DNA from: Acinetobacter sp. NIPH 298
GTDB lineage: Bacteria > Pseudomonadota > Gammaproteobacteria > Pseudomonadales > Moraxellaceae
NCBI RefSeq assembly: GCF_000369505.1
Contig: NZ_KB850055.1
Span: 248,001 to 312,000, forward strand
Length of the DNA stretch: 64,000 nt
Direction of reading: 5' to 3'
Part shown: piece after piece, positions 27,084-36,204 of the stretch
Numbering within the stretch: position 1 is the first letter of the stretch
Layout of the letters: every line of letters begins with the position of its first letter
Notes under the pieces: model-generated
The model's database searches: none
What the model was told of the DNA's origin: nothing
Seen by the model: only the letters and a program-made list of their open reading frames with translations
Translations under genes and position numbers: made by a program

Positions 27084-27890
27084 ATGGCAAAGCTTAAAAC
27101 GCTTGAAAATAAAGTGGTATGGATTACCGGAGCATCTTCTGGTTTAGGCAAAGCCTTGGCACGTGAATGTGCTTTGCAAGGTGCGCAAGTGGTGTTGACA
27201 TCACGTCGTTATGACGAGTTAGAAGCTGTTCGCATTGGATTATTGAAGCCTGAGCAACATATTTCAATTGCCGCTGATATTACCGATGAAGCACAAGTTC
27301 GCCATGCTTATGAGCAAGTTTTGGCATGTAAAGGACGTATTGATTGGCTCATCAATAATGCTGGACTGAGCCAGCGCGCTTTGATTCAAGACACCACCAT
27401 GCAAGCTGAACGCACCATCATGGAAGTAGATTATTTCTCTCAAGTGTTCTTGACCAAAACGATATTGCCGACTTTTCTAAAGCAAAAATCAGGTCGTGTG
27501 GTCTTTGTTTCGAGTGTCGCTGGTTTGTTGGGTACGCAATACCGCGCGAGTTATTCTGCTGCCAAAGCCGCTATTCACATGTGGGCAAATAGCTTACGTG
27601 CTGAAGTGGCTAAAGATGGAGTTGACGTATCGGTGGTTTTCCCGGGTTTTGTCAAAACCAATGTTTCCTTCAATGCCTTAAATGGTCAAGGGAAGCCACA
27701 AGGTCATCAGGACGAAGCGATTGAAAATGGCTTAGATGCTGATATTTTTGCGGAACGTGTGGTTGCCTCGCTGATGGCTGGTGAAGAGTATATTGTGGTC
27801 GGCGGTAAAAAAGAGCAACTGGGTGTGTTGGTATCGCGCTTGTCACCAAGTTTGTTGTACAAAATGATTCGTAAAAGCAAAGTGAAATAA
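27084..27890 (+). CDS. Short-chain dehydrogenase/reductase (SDR) family oxidoreductase
   Basis: A classical SDR of 268 aa. The Rossmann motif is TGASSGLG near residue 15, NNAG lies near residue 90, the catalytic Ser lies in FVSSVAGLLG, and the YxxxK motif is YSAAK near residue 155. GGAGGG precedes the ATG. The C-terminal extension with LSPSLLYKMIRKSK is hydrophobic and basic and may attach to membrane, as in DHRS7-like proteins. The substrate is unknown; the R/S residues after the first strand suggest NADP(H). It is transcribed with the upstream paralogue and the downstream PP-loop gene. Confidence 0.87.
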   Translation: MAKLKTLENKVVWITGASSGLGKALARECALQGAQVVLTSRRYDELEAVRIGLLKPEQHISIAADITDEAQVRHAYEQVLACKGRIDWLINNAGLSQRALIQDTTMQAERTIMEVDYFSQVFLTKTILPTFLKQKSGRVVFVSSVAGLLGTQYRASYSAAKAAIHMWANSLRAEVAKDGVDVSVVFPGFVKTNVSFNALNGQGKPQGHQDEAIENGLDADIFAERVVASLMAGEEYIVVGGKKEQLGVLVSRLSPSLLYKMIRKSKVK

Positions 27891-27892
27891 GT

Positions 27893-28594
27893 GTGAGTAG
27901 TCGTAAAAAAGCAGTCTTTAATTGGAGTGGCGGAAAAGATTCAGCTTTAGCCCTTTATGCTGTATTGCAGCAAAATGAGTTCGAAGTTGTTGCGTTATTA
28001 ACAACGGTCAATGAAGAAACTGAATTGTCTTCGATGCATGCCATTCCACATGCACTGCTTGAAAAGCAAGCTGAAAGTATTGGGATTCCGTTGTACCCAG
28101 TGCTGTTGCCCAAAGATATAAATATCTATGAACAGCGGATGCAGGATGCTGCCAATCATTTTAAAGCACAGGGCGTTCAACATTTTATCTTTGGGGATAT
28201 TTACCTCAGTGATGTACGCAAATATCGAGAAGATCGTTTACATCCTTTAGGGATTGAAGTGGTTGAACCGATATGGAATCTCAACTCAACTGAAGTGATG
28301 CAGGATTTTCTAGCCTCTGGGATTCGGACCAAAATTATTGTGACCGATGCGACCAAGCTAGATGACAGTTTTATTGGGCAAGATATTGATGCAGCCTTAA
28401 TTGAGCGAATGCCCGCAGAGGTTGATGTATGTGGTGAAAATGGTGAATACCACACTTTCGCTTATGCAGGGGCGATATTCAAGCATCCTGTAGATTTTGA
28501 AATTATTGAAACTCGCAAGATGTCTTATGCGTTTAAATTAGAGGATGGTGAGGAAAAAATCTATCACTATTGGCAAGCGATTTTTGCAGCGTAA
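27893..28594 (+). CDS. PP-loop ATPase of the diphthine-ammonia ligase-like (DUF71) family
   Basis: A 233-aa adenine-nucleotide alpha-hydrolase fold. The PP-loop SGGKDSALALYAVL near residue 11 and the C-terminal motif ENGEYHTFAY are family marks. Eukaryotic members amidate diphthine; bacteria lack diphthamide, so the bacterial substrate is unknown. The GTG start at 27893 sits 2 bp after the SDR stop, indicating translational coupling. A good terminator follows. Confidence 0.85.
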   Translation: MSSRKKAVFNWSGGKDSALALYAVLQQNEFEVVALLTTVNEETELSSMHAIPHALLEKQAESIGIPLYPVLLPKDINIYEQRMQDAANHFKAQGVQHFIFGDIYLSDVRKYREDRLHPLGIEVVEPIWNLNSTEVMQDFLASGIRTKIIVTDATKLDDSFIGQDIDAALIERMPAEVDVCGENGEYHTFAYAGAIFKHPVDFEIIETRKMSYAFKLEDGEEKIYHYWQAIFAA

Positions 28595-28599
28595 GGTGG

Positions 28600-28637
28600 A
28601 TGTCCTGTCCAATTGAAATTGCACAGGACATTTTTTT
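28600..28637 (+). terminator. Rho-independent terminator after the PP-loop gene
   Basis: The stem ATGTCCTGT/ACAGGACAT is followed by T7, which overlaps the stop codon of the convergent YbjQ-like gene. Confidence 0.85.
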
Positions 28638-29076
28638 AATGAGGCTTGATAATGACTGTGCCATAGGCAAACACTTCAACCATTCCACCTTGCATTCCCA
28701 TTTCAGTGGTGCTGAGGCGCACGCCTAAAATTTGATTGCCTCCCATGGATCTAGCTTGTTGTTTTAAGCGGACAATCGCTTCGCGACGAGCACGTTCGAC
28801 GACACTTTCATAACTGATTAAGCGGCCACCTAAGATATTTTTAATCGATGCAAGTATGAATTTAAAATAATCATGTGAAATGACCACATTGCTGCTAATT
28901 AAATGCCCAGCATGCTCGCTGCTTGCAAATCGACGGCTATCCAATTGAATATCGGCCAATAAGCGCTCTTTTTCATCTAGCTCTCTCAAATGTTTTTGTT
29001 CGTTATAACGACCAAAGCCCCAACCTACAGAAAAGAGAATCAGGAAAATGACAATTTGAAAAATTAAGCCATCCAT
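28636..29076 (-). CDS. Membrane-anchored YbjQ/UPF0145-like protein
   Basis: A 146-aa protein with one N-terminal TM helix (about residues 4-22) and a C-terminal YbjQ-like domain: ILGGRLISYESVVERARREAIVRLKQQARSMGGNQILGVRLSTTEM. The YbjQ fold resembles dodecins and has been called a heavy-metal-binding domain, but metal binding is not proved. An adjacent gene encodes a soluble version, so this looks like a paralogous membrane and soluble pair in one operon (9 bp apart). Confidence 0.8.
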   Translation of the reverse strand: MDGLIFQIVIFLILFSVGWGFGRYNEQKHLRELDEKERLLADIQLDSRRFASSEHAGHLISSNVVISHDYFKFILASIKNILGGRLISYESVVERARREAIVRLKQQARSMGGNQILGVRLSTTEMGMQGGMVEVFAYGTVIIKPH

Positions 29077-29085
29077 TGCATTTTC

Positions 29086-29460
29086 CTATGAACTAAATGG
29101 ATCTGGGAGTTTTGGAACAATCGGTTGTACCACCACAGCAGTGCCATAGACGAAAAGCTCTGAAGCACCCTGCGCAATATTCGATGTCGAAAAACGAATC
29201 CCGACGACAGCATTGGCACCTAAGCCTTTTGCTTTCTCAACCATACGTTGCATCGCTTCTTGGCGAGACTCTTCTAACAATTCGGTATAGGCCGTTAACT
29301 CTCCCCCGACAATATTTTTTAGACCTGCGAGAAAGTCTCGACCGACATGTTTACTGCGGACTGTACTGCCATAAACAACATCAATTTGACGTAAAATCTC
29401 ATGACCGGGTACTGATTCTAAATTACTTAATAACATCGTATTTTTTATACCATTAGACAT
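29086..29460 (-). CDS. YbjQ (UPF0145) family protein
   Basis: A soluble YbjQ family protein of up to 124 aa. The core VGRDFLAGLKNIVGGELTAYTELLEESRQEA and LGANAVVGIRFSTSNI matches the UPF0145 pattern, which assembles as pentamers. The start is uncertain: ATG at 29460 has a crowded AAGGGG just upstream, while ATG at 29436 aligns better with the family N-terminus. It lies upstream of the membrane-anchored paralogue. Confidence 0.8.
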   Translation of the reverse strand: MSNGIKNTMLLSNLESVPGHEILRQIDVVYGSTVRSKHVGRDFLAGLKNIVGGELTAYTELLEESRQEAMQRMVEKAKGLGANAVVGIRFSTSNIAQGASELFVYGTAVVVQPIVPKLPDPFSS

Positions 29461-29498
29461 TCCCCTTGAAGATAAGAAATATTGAGCATGCTTGCAAT

Positions 29499-29524
29499 AA
29501 AAAAGCCCACCGAAGTGAGCTTTT
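29499..29524 (-). terminator. adeIJK operon terminator
   Basis: On the minus strand the near-perfect stem AAAAGCTCAC/GTGGGCTTTT with the tetraloop TTCG is followed by T6. It lies 18 bp after adeK. Confidence 0.85.
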
Positions 29525-29541
29525 CTTGAAAATAAGAAAGA

Positions 29542-30999
29542 TTATGGTGTGTAATGCTTTTCAGAACTCGAAAGTTGCGGTGCCACTGTTTCATTTGTGC
29601 TGGCTTTTAACCCGCCACCCAGTGTTTTATACAGCTCAACCTGATTGTTTTGTTCAGCTTGTTGTAACAACAATAAACCTTGTTCTGCTGAATATGCGGA
29701 ACGCTGAGCATCCAATACGGTTAAGTAGCTATCAATACCTGCACGGAAGCGAGCATTAGATAGTTTATAGGTGGTATTGGTTGCTTCAACTAAACGACGT
29801 TGAGCCGTTAAGCGTTCGCCGATATTGGCGCGTGTTGCCAGTGCATCATTCACTTCACGGAACGCAGACTGTACAGACTTTTCATAGTTAGACAGTGCAA
29901 TTTTCTGATCAGTTTCAGAGATTTTGATATTGGCTTTACGAGTGCCCCAGTCAAAAATTGGTAAGTCGAGACTTGGTCCGATTGACCATGATGCATTGCC
30001 TGATTTGAAAAGATCACTCAAATCGGTTGATGCATAGCCAGCGGTACCTGTCAGACTAATGGTCGGGAATAATCTCGCTTTTGCAGCGCCGATATTTGCA
30101 CCTGCAGCACTTAAATTATATTCCGCAGCTTTAACATCAGGACGGTTATTGAGTAAATCACTCGGTAAACCAGCAGAAGATACATTTTGCTGCGTAACAC
30201 GTTGCACAGGTTGCTTAGGTAATAGGTTTTGCGGTACAGGTTGACCTACTAACAGATTCAACAAGTTGCTTGCCTGAGCAATTTGAGTTTTATAATTTGC
30301 AACATCATTACGCGCAGTTTCAACTGAAATCTGAGCCTGACGCAAAGGTACTTCGCTGTCGATGCCGACATCAAAACGCTTTTTGTTCAGGTTATAAGAG
30401 TCGAGTTGCGCTTTAAAGGTCTGTTCTGCAAGTTTTAAATTTGCAGTCGCAAATGAATAACTTAACCATGCTTGTGTCACTTCACTAATCAAACTGATTT
30501 GTGTTGAGTCACGCGCACTTTGGGTCGAAAGATAACTGTCGAGCGCAGCATCTTTTAAACTACGGACGCGGCCCCAGAAATCTAACTCATAAGCGGTCAC
30601 ACCCAAACCAACTTGATAAGTTGAATATGGGTTATTTGGATCACGGGTAGGGGTAACTTGACGAATCGCACTACCACTTGCCCCAATCGTTGGGAGTTGG
30701 TTGTTTTGTGTAATTCGATACTGTTGTTGCGCACGTTCAATATTTAAAGTTGCTGTGCGCAAGTCACGGTTGTTACTCAAAGCTAAATCAATCACTTCAA
30801 GCAGGCGAGGGTCAGCAAAGAACTGCTTATAACCCTGTTCAGCAATAGAAGTACCAGAAGCGCTGTTATATGCATAGCTTTCTGGAATATCGGTTTTCAC
30901 GACCGGTTCTGGGCCGCGCATGCTTTGACATGCAGTCAAAGCAAGCGCAAGTGCAGATACCGCAATGCTACGACCTGAAATAGACCATACTGTTTGCAT
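29542..30999 (-). CDS. adeK: Outer-membrane channel of the AdeIJK efflux pump
   Basis: A TolC/OprM-family lipoprotein that carries AdeIJK substrates through the outer membrane. The signal sequence ends in the lipobox LTAC (ALALTACQSM); two OEP repeats follow (about residues 60-260 and 270-460), including the YELDFWGRVRSLKDAALDSYL segment conserved among the family. The length of 485 aa is normal. The ATG at 30999 overlaps the adeJ stop by one base; GTG at 31002 is an alternative with AGGAG at closer spacing. It is strongly similar to the A. baumannii AdeK I know. Confidence 0.95.
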   Translation of the reverse strand: MQTVWSISGRSIAVSALALALTACQSMRGPEPVVKTDIPESYAYNSASGTSIAEQGYKQFFADPRLLEVIDLALSNNRDLRTATLNIERAQQQYRITQNNQLPTIGASGSAIRQVTPTRDPNNPYSTYQVGLGVTAYELDFWGRVRSLKDAALDSYLSTQSARDSTQISLISEVTQAWLSYSFATANLKLAEQTFKAQLDSYNLNKKRFDVGIDSEVPLRQAQISVETARNDVANYKTQIAQASNLLNLLVGQPVPQNLLPKQPVQRVTQQNVSSAGLPSDLLNNRPDVKAAEYNLSAAGANIGAAKARLFPTISLTGTAGYASTDLSDLFKSGNASWSIGPSLDLPIFDWGTRKANIKISETDQKIALSNYEKSVQSAFREVNDALATRANIGERLTAQRRLVEATNTTYKLSNARFRAGIDSYLTVLDAQRSAYSAEQGLLLLQQAEQNNQVELYKTLGGGLKASTNETVAPQLSSSEKHYTP

Positions 31000-33900
31000 C
31001 ACGATTTATGCTCCTGAATGTTTGTAGTTTTTGGTTGGTACTTAAAGATACTACGAATCCACACGAAGAACACTGGGATAAAGAAGATACCTAAAAGTGT
31101 TGAGGAAATTACGCCACCCAAGACACCGTAACCCACTGAGTGCTGACTACCAGCACCAGCGCCAGAAGAAAGCGCGAGTGGAAGTACACCGAAACCGAAG
31201 GCAAGGGTGGTCATAATGATTGGACGTAAACGCATTTTTGCTGCATGCAACGTGGCCTCAAGCAGCTCCTCACCTTGTTCTTGTAGATCTTTTGCGAATT
31301 CTACGATCAAGATCGCATTCTTTGCAGAAAGACCAATCACGGCAATAATCGCGACTTGGAAGTAGATGTTATTCGAAAGATTTGGATCATCTTTCAGTAC
31401 CATACCAAAGTAAGTTAACAAAATTGCACCGATGATGCCGAGTGGTACAACCAGTAATACTGAGAATGGAATAGACCAACTCTCATACAATGCGGCTAAG
31501 CAAAGGAAAACGATGAGTAATGAAAGCGCGTATAAGAATGGCGCTTGAGCACCTGATTCACGCTCTTCAAGTGATAAACCTGTCCATTCGTAGTCGAAAC
31601 CTGTTAAGCCCATCGATGGCAGCTTGGCAATAATTTCTTCTACAGCTTTCATGGAATCACCAGAACTTGTACCTGGCGCAGGTGTTCCTTGAATATTCAC
31701 CGATGAAACACCGTTATAACGCTCAAGACGCGGTGAACCATAAGTCCATTTTCCTGTCGCAAACGCTGAGAATGGAACCATTTCACCTAAGCTGTTACGA
31801 ACATACCATTTGTTCAGGTCGTCAGGCATCATGCGGCTGTCTGCCTCGCCTTGGACATAAACTTTTTTCACACGACCACGATCAATGAAGTCATTGATAT
31901 AAGAACCACCCCAAGCCATGCTCATGGTACTGTTGATGTCTGCAATGCTGACACCCATTGCACCAGCTTGTGCCTGATCGATCATGATTTGATATTGAGG
32001 TGTATCTTCTTGACCATTTGGACGTACGCCAACCAGTCGTTTGTCTTGCGAAGCTAAGCCTAAAACTGCATTACGTGCCGCAATCAGTTTGTCATGACCT
32101 TGACCCGCAGAGTCTTTCAGTTGCAAGTTAAAGCCAGCAGTAACACCCAATTCAGGCATAGCAGGAAGCTGTAATGGCATGATGTATGATGCATCTTTGA
32201 CGATCATATTGAGTGCCATACCACGCTGAATAAGTGCACCAATCTGCGTCTCTGGTGTCGAACGACTAGCCCAATCTTTTAACTTAATAAAGCCAATACC
32301 CGCATTTTGTCCCACGCCTGTAAACGAGAAACCAGAAACGGTAAAGATAGATTCGACAGACTCTTTTTCATTCATAAAGAAGTCAGTCATGGTATCAATG
32401 ACTTTATCGGTACGATCAAGTGTTGCATTCGGCGGTAATTGAACCAGCGTCATGACCACACCCTGATCTTCTTCTGGTAAGAATGAAGACGGAAGTTTTT
32501 GGAACATGAACACCAATAAACCAATCACGGCTACATACAGAATGCCAGAGAAAAACTTAGCAGTCAGCATACGACTCACGCCGTTTTGATAGCTATGTGA
32601 AACGCGTTCAAAGCTACGGTTGAACCATCTAAAGAAGCGAGCAAAGATATTATTGCTTGGTGCTTTATTTGGATCATGCTGTTTCAATAGTGTGGCGCAC
32701 AGGGCAGGAGTGAAGGTTAACGCAACAATCAAAGATAAAACCATTGCGGTAACGAGCGTAATCGAGAACTGTCGATAAATCACCCCAGTGGTTCCGCTAA
32801 AGAAAGCCATCGGTACGAATACTGCACTCAGTACGCTGGTAATACCGACAAGCGCACCAGAGATTTGTTTCATTGACTTTTCAGTCGCCGCAACAGGATC
32901 AGAGTGTTCCTCTGTCATCACACGCTCGACGTTTTCAACCACGACAATCGCATCATCGACCAGTAGACCGATCGCCAGTACCATCGCAAACATGGTCAAT
33001 GTGTTGATCGAGAAACCAAAAATATTGATAACAGCAAATGTACCCAATACCACAACAGGGATTGCCAATGTTGGGATAATGGTGGCACGCCAGTTCTGTA
33101 AGAACAGGAACATGACGATAAATACCAAGATCACCGCTTCAATTAAAGTATGAACAACACTCTCAATCGATAGCTTAATAAATGGTGTAGTGTCATACGC
33201 CAGTTTATCTTCAAGACCCGCAGGGTAGTTTTTGCGTAATTCAGATAAACGTTCTTCAACGGCTTCTGCGGTATCCAGTGCATTGGAACCTGTTGCCATT
33301 TTAATGGCAAGACCACCTGCAGGCTTCCCGTTAAACATTGAGTTAAACGCATAGCTATCAGAGCCTAATTCTACACGAGCAACATCTTTTAAACGGACTT
33401 CAGCACCAGCAGCAGTGTTTTTTAAGAAAATATTCTTAAACTGCTCAGGGGTTTGCAATAAACTTTGGGCATTTACAGTAGCATTGATCACTTGATCTTT
33501 AACTGCAGGTGCACCACCCAATTGACCCACTGCAACTTGTGAGTTTTGCGCTTGTAGCGCTCTCGCAACATCACTTGGAGTTAACTGGTAGTTTGTTAGT
33601 TTTGCAGGATCAAGCCAAATGCGCATCGCATAAGAGCCACCAAAGACTTGTACTTCACCTACACCGGCAACACGACTAATCGGTTCTTTAATCGATGAGT
33701 TTACATAGTCCTTAATATCGGAGTCTGACAAACTATTATCTGGTGAATAAAATGCAATCACTTGCAAGAAGCTTGCGCCAGATTTTGTGACGGTTACGCC
33801 TTGACGTTGTACGTCTTCAGGTAGAAGTGCCGTTGCTGATTGTAGTTTGTTTTGAACTTGGACTTGAGCGATATCAGGATCAATACCTTGTTCAAAGTTG

Positions 33901-34175
33901 ATTTCAATCGATGCTTGACCATTACCAGAACTGTTAGACGAAATATAACGTAAGCCATCTAGACCATTCATCTGTTGTTCGATGATCTGGGTGACCGTAT
34001 TTTCAACAGTTTCTGCTGAAGCACCAGGATAGGTTGCAGAAATGGTAACGGTTGGTGGAGCAATCGTTGGATATTGGGCAATAGGCATCTTTGACAAGGT
34101 TAAAATACCTGCCAACATGATAACTAGTGCAATCACCCATGCAAAAATGGGGCGATGGATAAAAAATTGAGCCAT
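30999..34175 (-). CDS. adeJ: RND multidrug efflux transporter AdeJ
   Basis: The inner-membrane proton-antiporter of the AdeIJK pump, 1058 aa, of the AcrB/MexB (HAE-1) class with 12 TM helices and two large periplasmic loops. The proton-relay aspartates are in TM4 (VLAIGLLVDDAIVVVENV), and the N-terminal MAQFFIHRPIFAWVIALVIMLAG is diagnostic. In Acinetobacter it gives intrinsic resistance to beta-lactams, tetracyclines, chloramphenicol, fluoroquinolones and biocides. It lies 12 bp downstream of adeI and runs into adeK. Confidence 0.97.
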   Translation of the reverse strand: MAQFFIHRPIFAWVIALVIMLAGILTLSKMPIAQYPTIAPPTVTISATYPGASAETVENTVTQIIEQQMNGLDGLRYISSNSSGNGQASIEINFEQGIDPDIAQVQVQNKLQSATALLPEDVQRQGVTVTKSGASFLQVIAFYSPDNSLSDSDIKDYVNSSIKEPISRVAGVGEVQVFGGSYAMRIWLDPAKLTNYQLTPSDVARALQAQNSQVAVGQLGGAPAVKDQVINATVNAQSLLQTPEQFKNIFLKNTAAGAEVRLKDVARVELGSDSYAFNSMFNGKPAGGLAIKMATGSNALDTAEAVEERLSELRKNYPAGLEDKLAYDTTPFIKLSIESVVHTLIEAVILVFIVMFLFLQNWRATIIPTLAIPVVVLGTFAVINIFGFSINTLTMFAMVLAIGLLVDDAIVVVENVERVMTEEHSDPVAATEKSMKQISGALVGITSVLSAVFVPMAFFSGTTGVIYRQFSITLVTAMVLSLIVALTFTPALCATLLKQHDPNKAPSNNIFARFFRWFNRSFERVSHSYQNGVSRMLTAKFFSGILYVAVIGLLVFMFQKLPSSFLPEEDQGVVMTLVQLPPNATLDRTDKVIDTMTDFFMNEKESVESIFTVSGFSFTGVGQNAGIGFIKLKDWASRSTPETQIGALIQRGMALNMIVKDASYIMPLQLPAMPELGVTAGFNLQLKDSAGQGHDKLIAARNAVLGLASQDKRLVGVRPNGQEDTPQYQIMIDQAQAGAMGVSIADINSTMSMAWGGSYINDFIDRGRVKKVYVQGEADSRMMPDDLNKWYVRNSLGEMVPFSAFATGKWTYGSPRLERYNGVSSVNIQGTPAPGTSSGDSMKAVEEIIAKLPSMGLTGFDYEWTGLSLEERESGAQAPFLYALSLLIVFLCLAALYESWSIPFSVLLVVPLGIIGAILLTYFGMVLKDDPNLSNNIYFQVAIIAVIGLSAKNAILIVEFAKDLQEQGEELLEATLHAAKMRLRPIIMTTLAFGFGVLPLALSSGAGAGSQHSVGYGVLGGVISSTLLGIFFIPVFFVWIRSIFKYQPKTTNIQEHKS

Positions 34176-34187
34176 TCAATCTGCCCC

Positions 34188-35411
34188 TTATGCTTTCACA
34201 GTTGCTTTTTGTTCTGCTTGAGCTGGTTTGGTTGCATTTTGTGGATTTGCTGGTTGAGCTTGATAAGGTTTTGCTGAAACTTCCTGACCATCTTTCACTT
34301 TAGCAACACCATCAACAATCACTTTGTCTCCAGCTTTAAGCCCATTGGTGATGACCCAGTTTTGACCTTGTACATTTGCAGTCTCGACTGGACGTGTTTC
34401 AACCGCACCTTTGGCATTGACCAACATCACTGTCGCCTGACCTGTTGGTAAGCGTGTCACTGCAGCTTGTGGAATCAAATAAGCATTTGGAACCACACCC
34501 TGAACAATTTGCGCTGTTGTATACATGCCTGGAAGTAACAAATGGTTTGGGTTCGAGAACACCGCACGTAAGGTTACTGTTCCAGTATCTTGGTTAACAG
34601 ATGCATCAGAGAAAGTAAGTTGCCCTTCGATTGGATAGGTTGAACCATCTTCAAGTTTCAACTTTACTTTGGTGTTGTTGCTGTTGCTTAAGCTGCCTTT
34701 GCTGAGTTGTTGGCGTAAACGCAATAACTCGGCGCTAGACTGGTTAATATCAACATAAATCGGATTAAGTTGTTGAATCGTCACCAATGGCGCAGCTTGG
34801 TTCGCTGTAACCAACGCACCTGCTGTTACAGATGAACGGCTTGATTGACCTGAAATAGGTGAGCGAATGGTTGAATAACCAAAATCAACTTCAGCATTAT
34901 TAACTTGAGCCTTAGCTGCTGAAACTTGCGCTTCAGCGACATTCACTTGGCCAAGTAAGTCATCATACTCTTGCTTCGATACAGCGTTGCTAGAAACAAG
35001 TTGTTGATAACGGTTTAGCTTGGTCCGAAGAGACGCTAAATTTGCTTGTTGTTGCAAGAGCGAAGCTTTGGCCGTGTCTAATGACGCACGGTTAGCACGA
35101 GAATCAAGCTCATATAGTGCTTGACCTTCAGAGACATAACTGCCTTCAGTAAACAGACGTTTTAAAATAACACCACTGGTTTGTGGGCGAACTTCTGAAA
35201 TTTGATACGCAGAGGTTCGGCCTGAAAGTTCAACGTTTTGTTCAATACTCTGTGGTTGTGCAACAATAACACCGACTTCAGTAGGTGGCATTTTTTGTGC
35301 AGCAGCAGCTTGCTGTGCATCTTCTGGATCTTTGCTACAACCAACAAGTGCAATGCTTGTTGCTAATGCGCAAGCAGTGAGGGCGGGTGCCCAAAGCTTT
35401 GCCGACATCAT
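34188..35411 (-). CDS. adeI: Periplasmic adaptor of the AdeIJK efflux pump
   Basis: A membrane fusion protein of 407 aa. The signal and lipobox ALVGC lipidate it to the inner membrane; an alpha-hairpin (about residues 90-160, rich in Q, A and L), lipoyl and beta-barrel domains follow (SGRTSAYQISEVRPQTSGVIL, then PIYVDINQSSAELLRLRQQL). The C-terminus is rich in Q, A and P. The start is MMSAK with AGGTGG upstream. Only 14 bp separate it from the upstream PAP2 phosphatase gene, so pap2 and adeIJK probably share a transcript. Confidence 0.95.
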   Translation of the reverse strand: MMSAKLWAPALTACALATSIALVGCSKDPEDAQQAAAAQKMPPTEVGVIVAQPQSIEQNVELSGRTSAYQISEVRPQTSGVILKRLFTEGSYVSEGQALYELDSRANRASLDTAKASLLQQQANLASLRTKLNRYQQLVSSNAVSKQEYDDLLGQVNVAEAQVSAAKAQVNNAEVDFGYSTIRSPISGQSSRSSVTAGALVTANQAAPLVTIQQLNPIYVDINQSSAELLRLRQQLSKGSLSNSNNTKVKLKLEDGSTYPIEGQLTFSDASVNQDTGTVTLRAVFSNPNHLLLPGMYTTAQIVQGVVPNAYLIPQAAVTRLPTGQATVMLVNAKGAVETRPVETANVQGQNWVITNGLKAGDKVIVDGVAKVKDGQEVSAKPYQAQPANPQNATKPAQAEQKATVKA

Positions 35412-35425
35412 TGTTCCACCTCAAT

Positions 35426-36046
35426 TTAGATTTTGGATCTAAAAAAATTGTTGTTGAAATTGCTTTGATACAGCCATAACCAAAGCAACGAAGTCCAAAT
35501 TAACCCAATTCCCCAACCAGCGAGTACATCTGTCGGGTAGTGAACCCCTGCATAAATTCGCGATAACCCCATCATAATAAACCACAAAGTAGATACTAAA
35601 ATGACAGGAGTACGGTATCTGTGCTGTTGCAGCAGCAACATGACTAAACTCGCAAGGGTTGCAGCATAAAGACTATGGCCACTTGGGAATGATGCGCCAT
35701 AAGGTTGGACCAAGTGGTAAATCTCTAAAGGTCTTGCTCGATCAACGCTCCATTTCAGAAGCCAACCAATCGTAATACTTCCACTTATACTCAATGTGAT
35801 AAAAATTAAACTTTTATAGTTTTGAATCCAAGTTTGATATACACACAAAAAAGCAGTGAAAAAGAATAAAAATGGCATTCCGCCGAGTAGTGAAAGCACA
35901 ATAGCAGCATGGTTCAATGTAGTTGAACGATGCTCAAATAATGCTTGAATACTCAATGGATCTAAAGTTGATGTGGTTGGATAAAACAATCCAACCCCAC
36001 TTAAAACTAAAAAAAAGCAACCAATACAAAGTAATAGGTACGGCAT
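35426..36046 (-). CDS. PAP2-family membrane phosphatase
   Basis: A phosphatidic acid phosphatase type 2 protein. All three catalytic motifs are present: KWSVDRARP (K-x6-RP), PSGH in SFPSGHSLYAA, and SRIYAGVHYPTD (SR-x5-H-x3-D). Five to six TM helices are predicted. Members dephosphorylate undecaprenyl pyrophosphate, phosphatidic acid or phosphatidylglycerol phosphate; the substrate cannot be assigned here. The frame opens at a GTG at 36115, but that lies within the promoter palindrome, so I place the start at the ATG at 36046 (MPYLLLCIGCF, 206 aa). It is the first gene of the putative pap2-adeIJK unit. Confidence 0.85.
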   Translation of the reverse strand: MPYLLLCIGCFFLVLSGVGLFYPTTSTLDPLSIQALFEHRSTTLNHAAIVLSLLGGMPFLFFFTAFLCVYQTWIQNYKSLIFITLSISGSITIGWLLKWSVDRARPLEIYHLVQPYGASFPSGHSLYAATLASLVMLLLQQHRYRTPVILVSTLWFIMMGLSRIYAGVHYPTDVLAGWGIGLIWTSLLWLWLYQSNFNNNFFRSKI

Positions 36047-36094
36047 GCGGAACTCGTTATTGGCATAACCATTTTCAGGGCTATAGAAAGTTTG

Positions 36095-36125
36095 AAAGTG
36101 TACTCTTGAGTACACTTTAGGTCAA
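36095..36125 (-). promoter_or_regulatory. Promoter with embedded palindromic operator for pap2-adeIJK
   Basis: On the minus strand the promoter reads -35 TTGACC, 17-bp spacer, -10 TACACT. An 11-bp inverted repeat AAAGTGTACTC/GAGTACACTTT with a 2-bp centre (36095-36118) covers the spacer and the -10 box. This geometry is typical for a TetR-type repressor operator. AdeN is the known TetR-type repressor of adeIJK in A. baumannii and is the obvious candidate ligand, but no binding is shown here. Confidence 0.72.
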
Positions 36126-36204
36126 GTCTTGAAATTTTATGATAATTTATTTCAATGTTTTTTTAAGGTTTAGTAAAAAAATATAACAAAATTTGATGAG
36201 TGTC

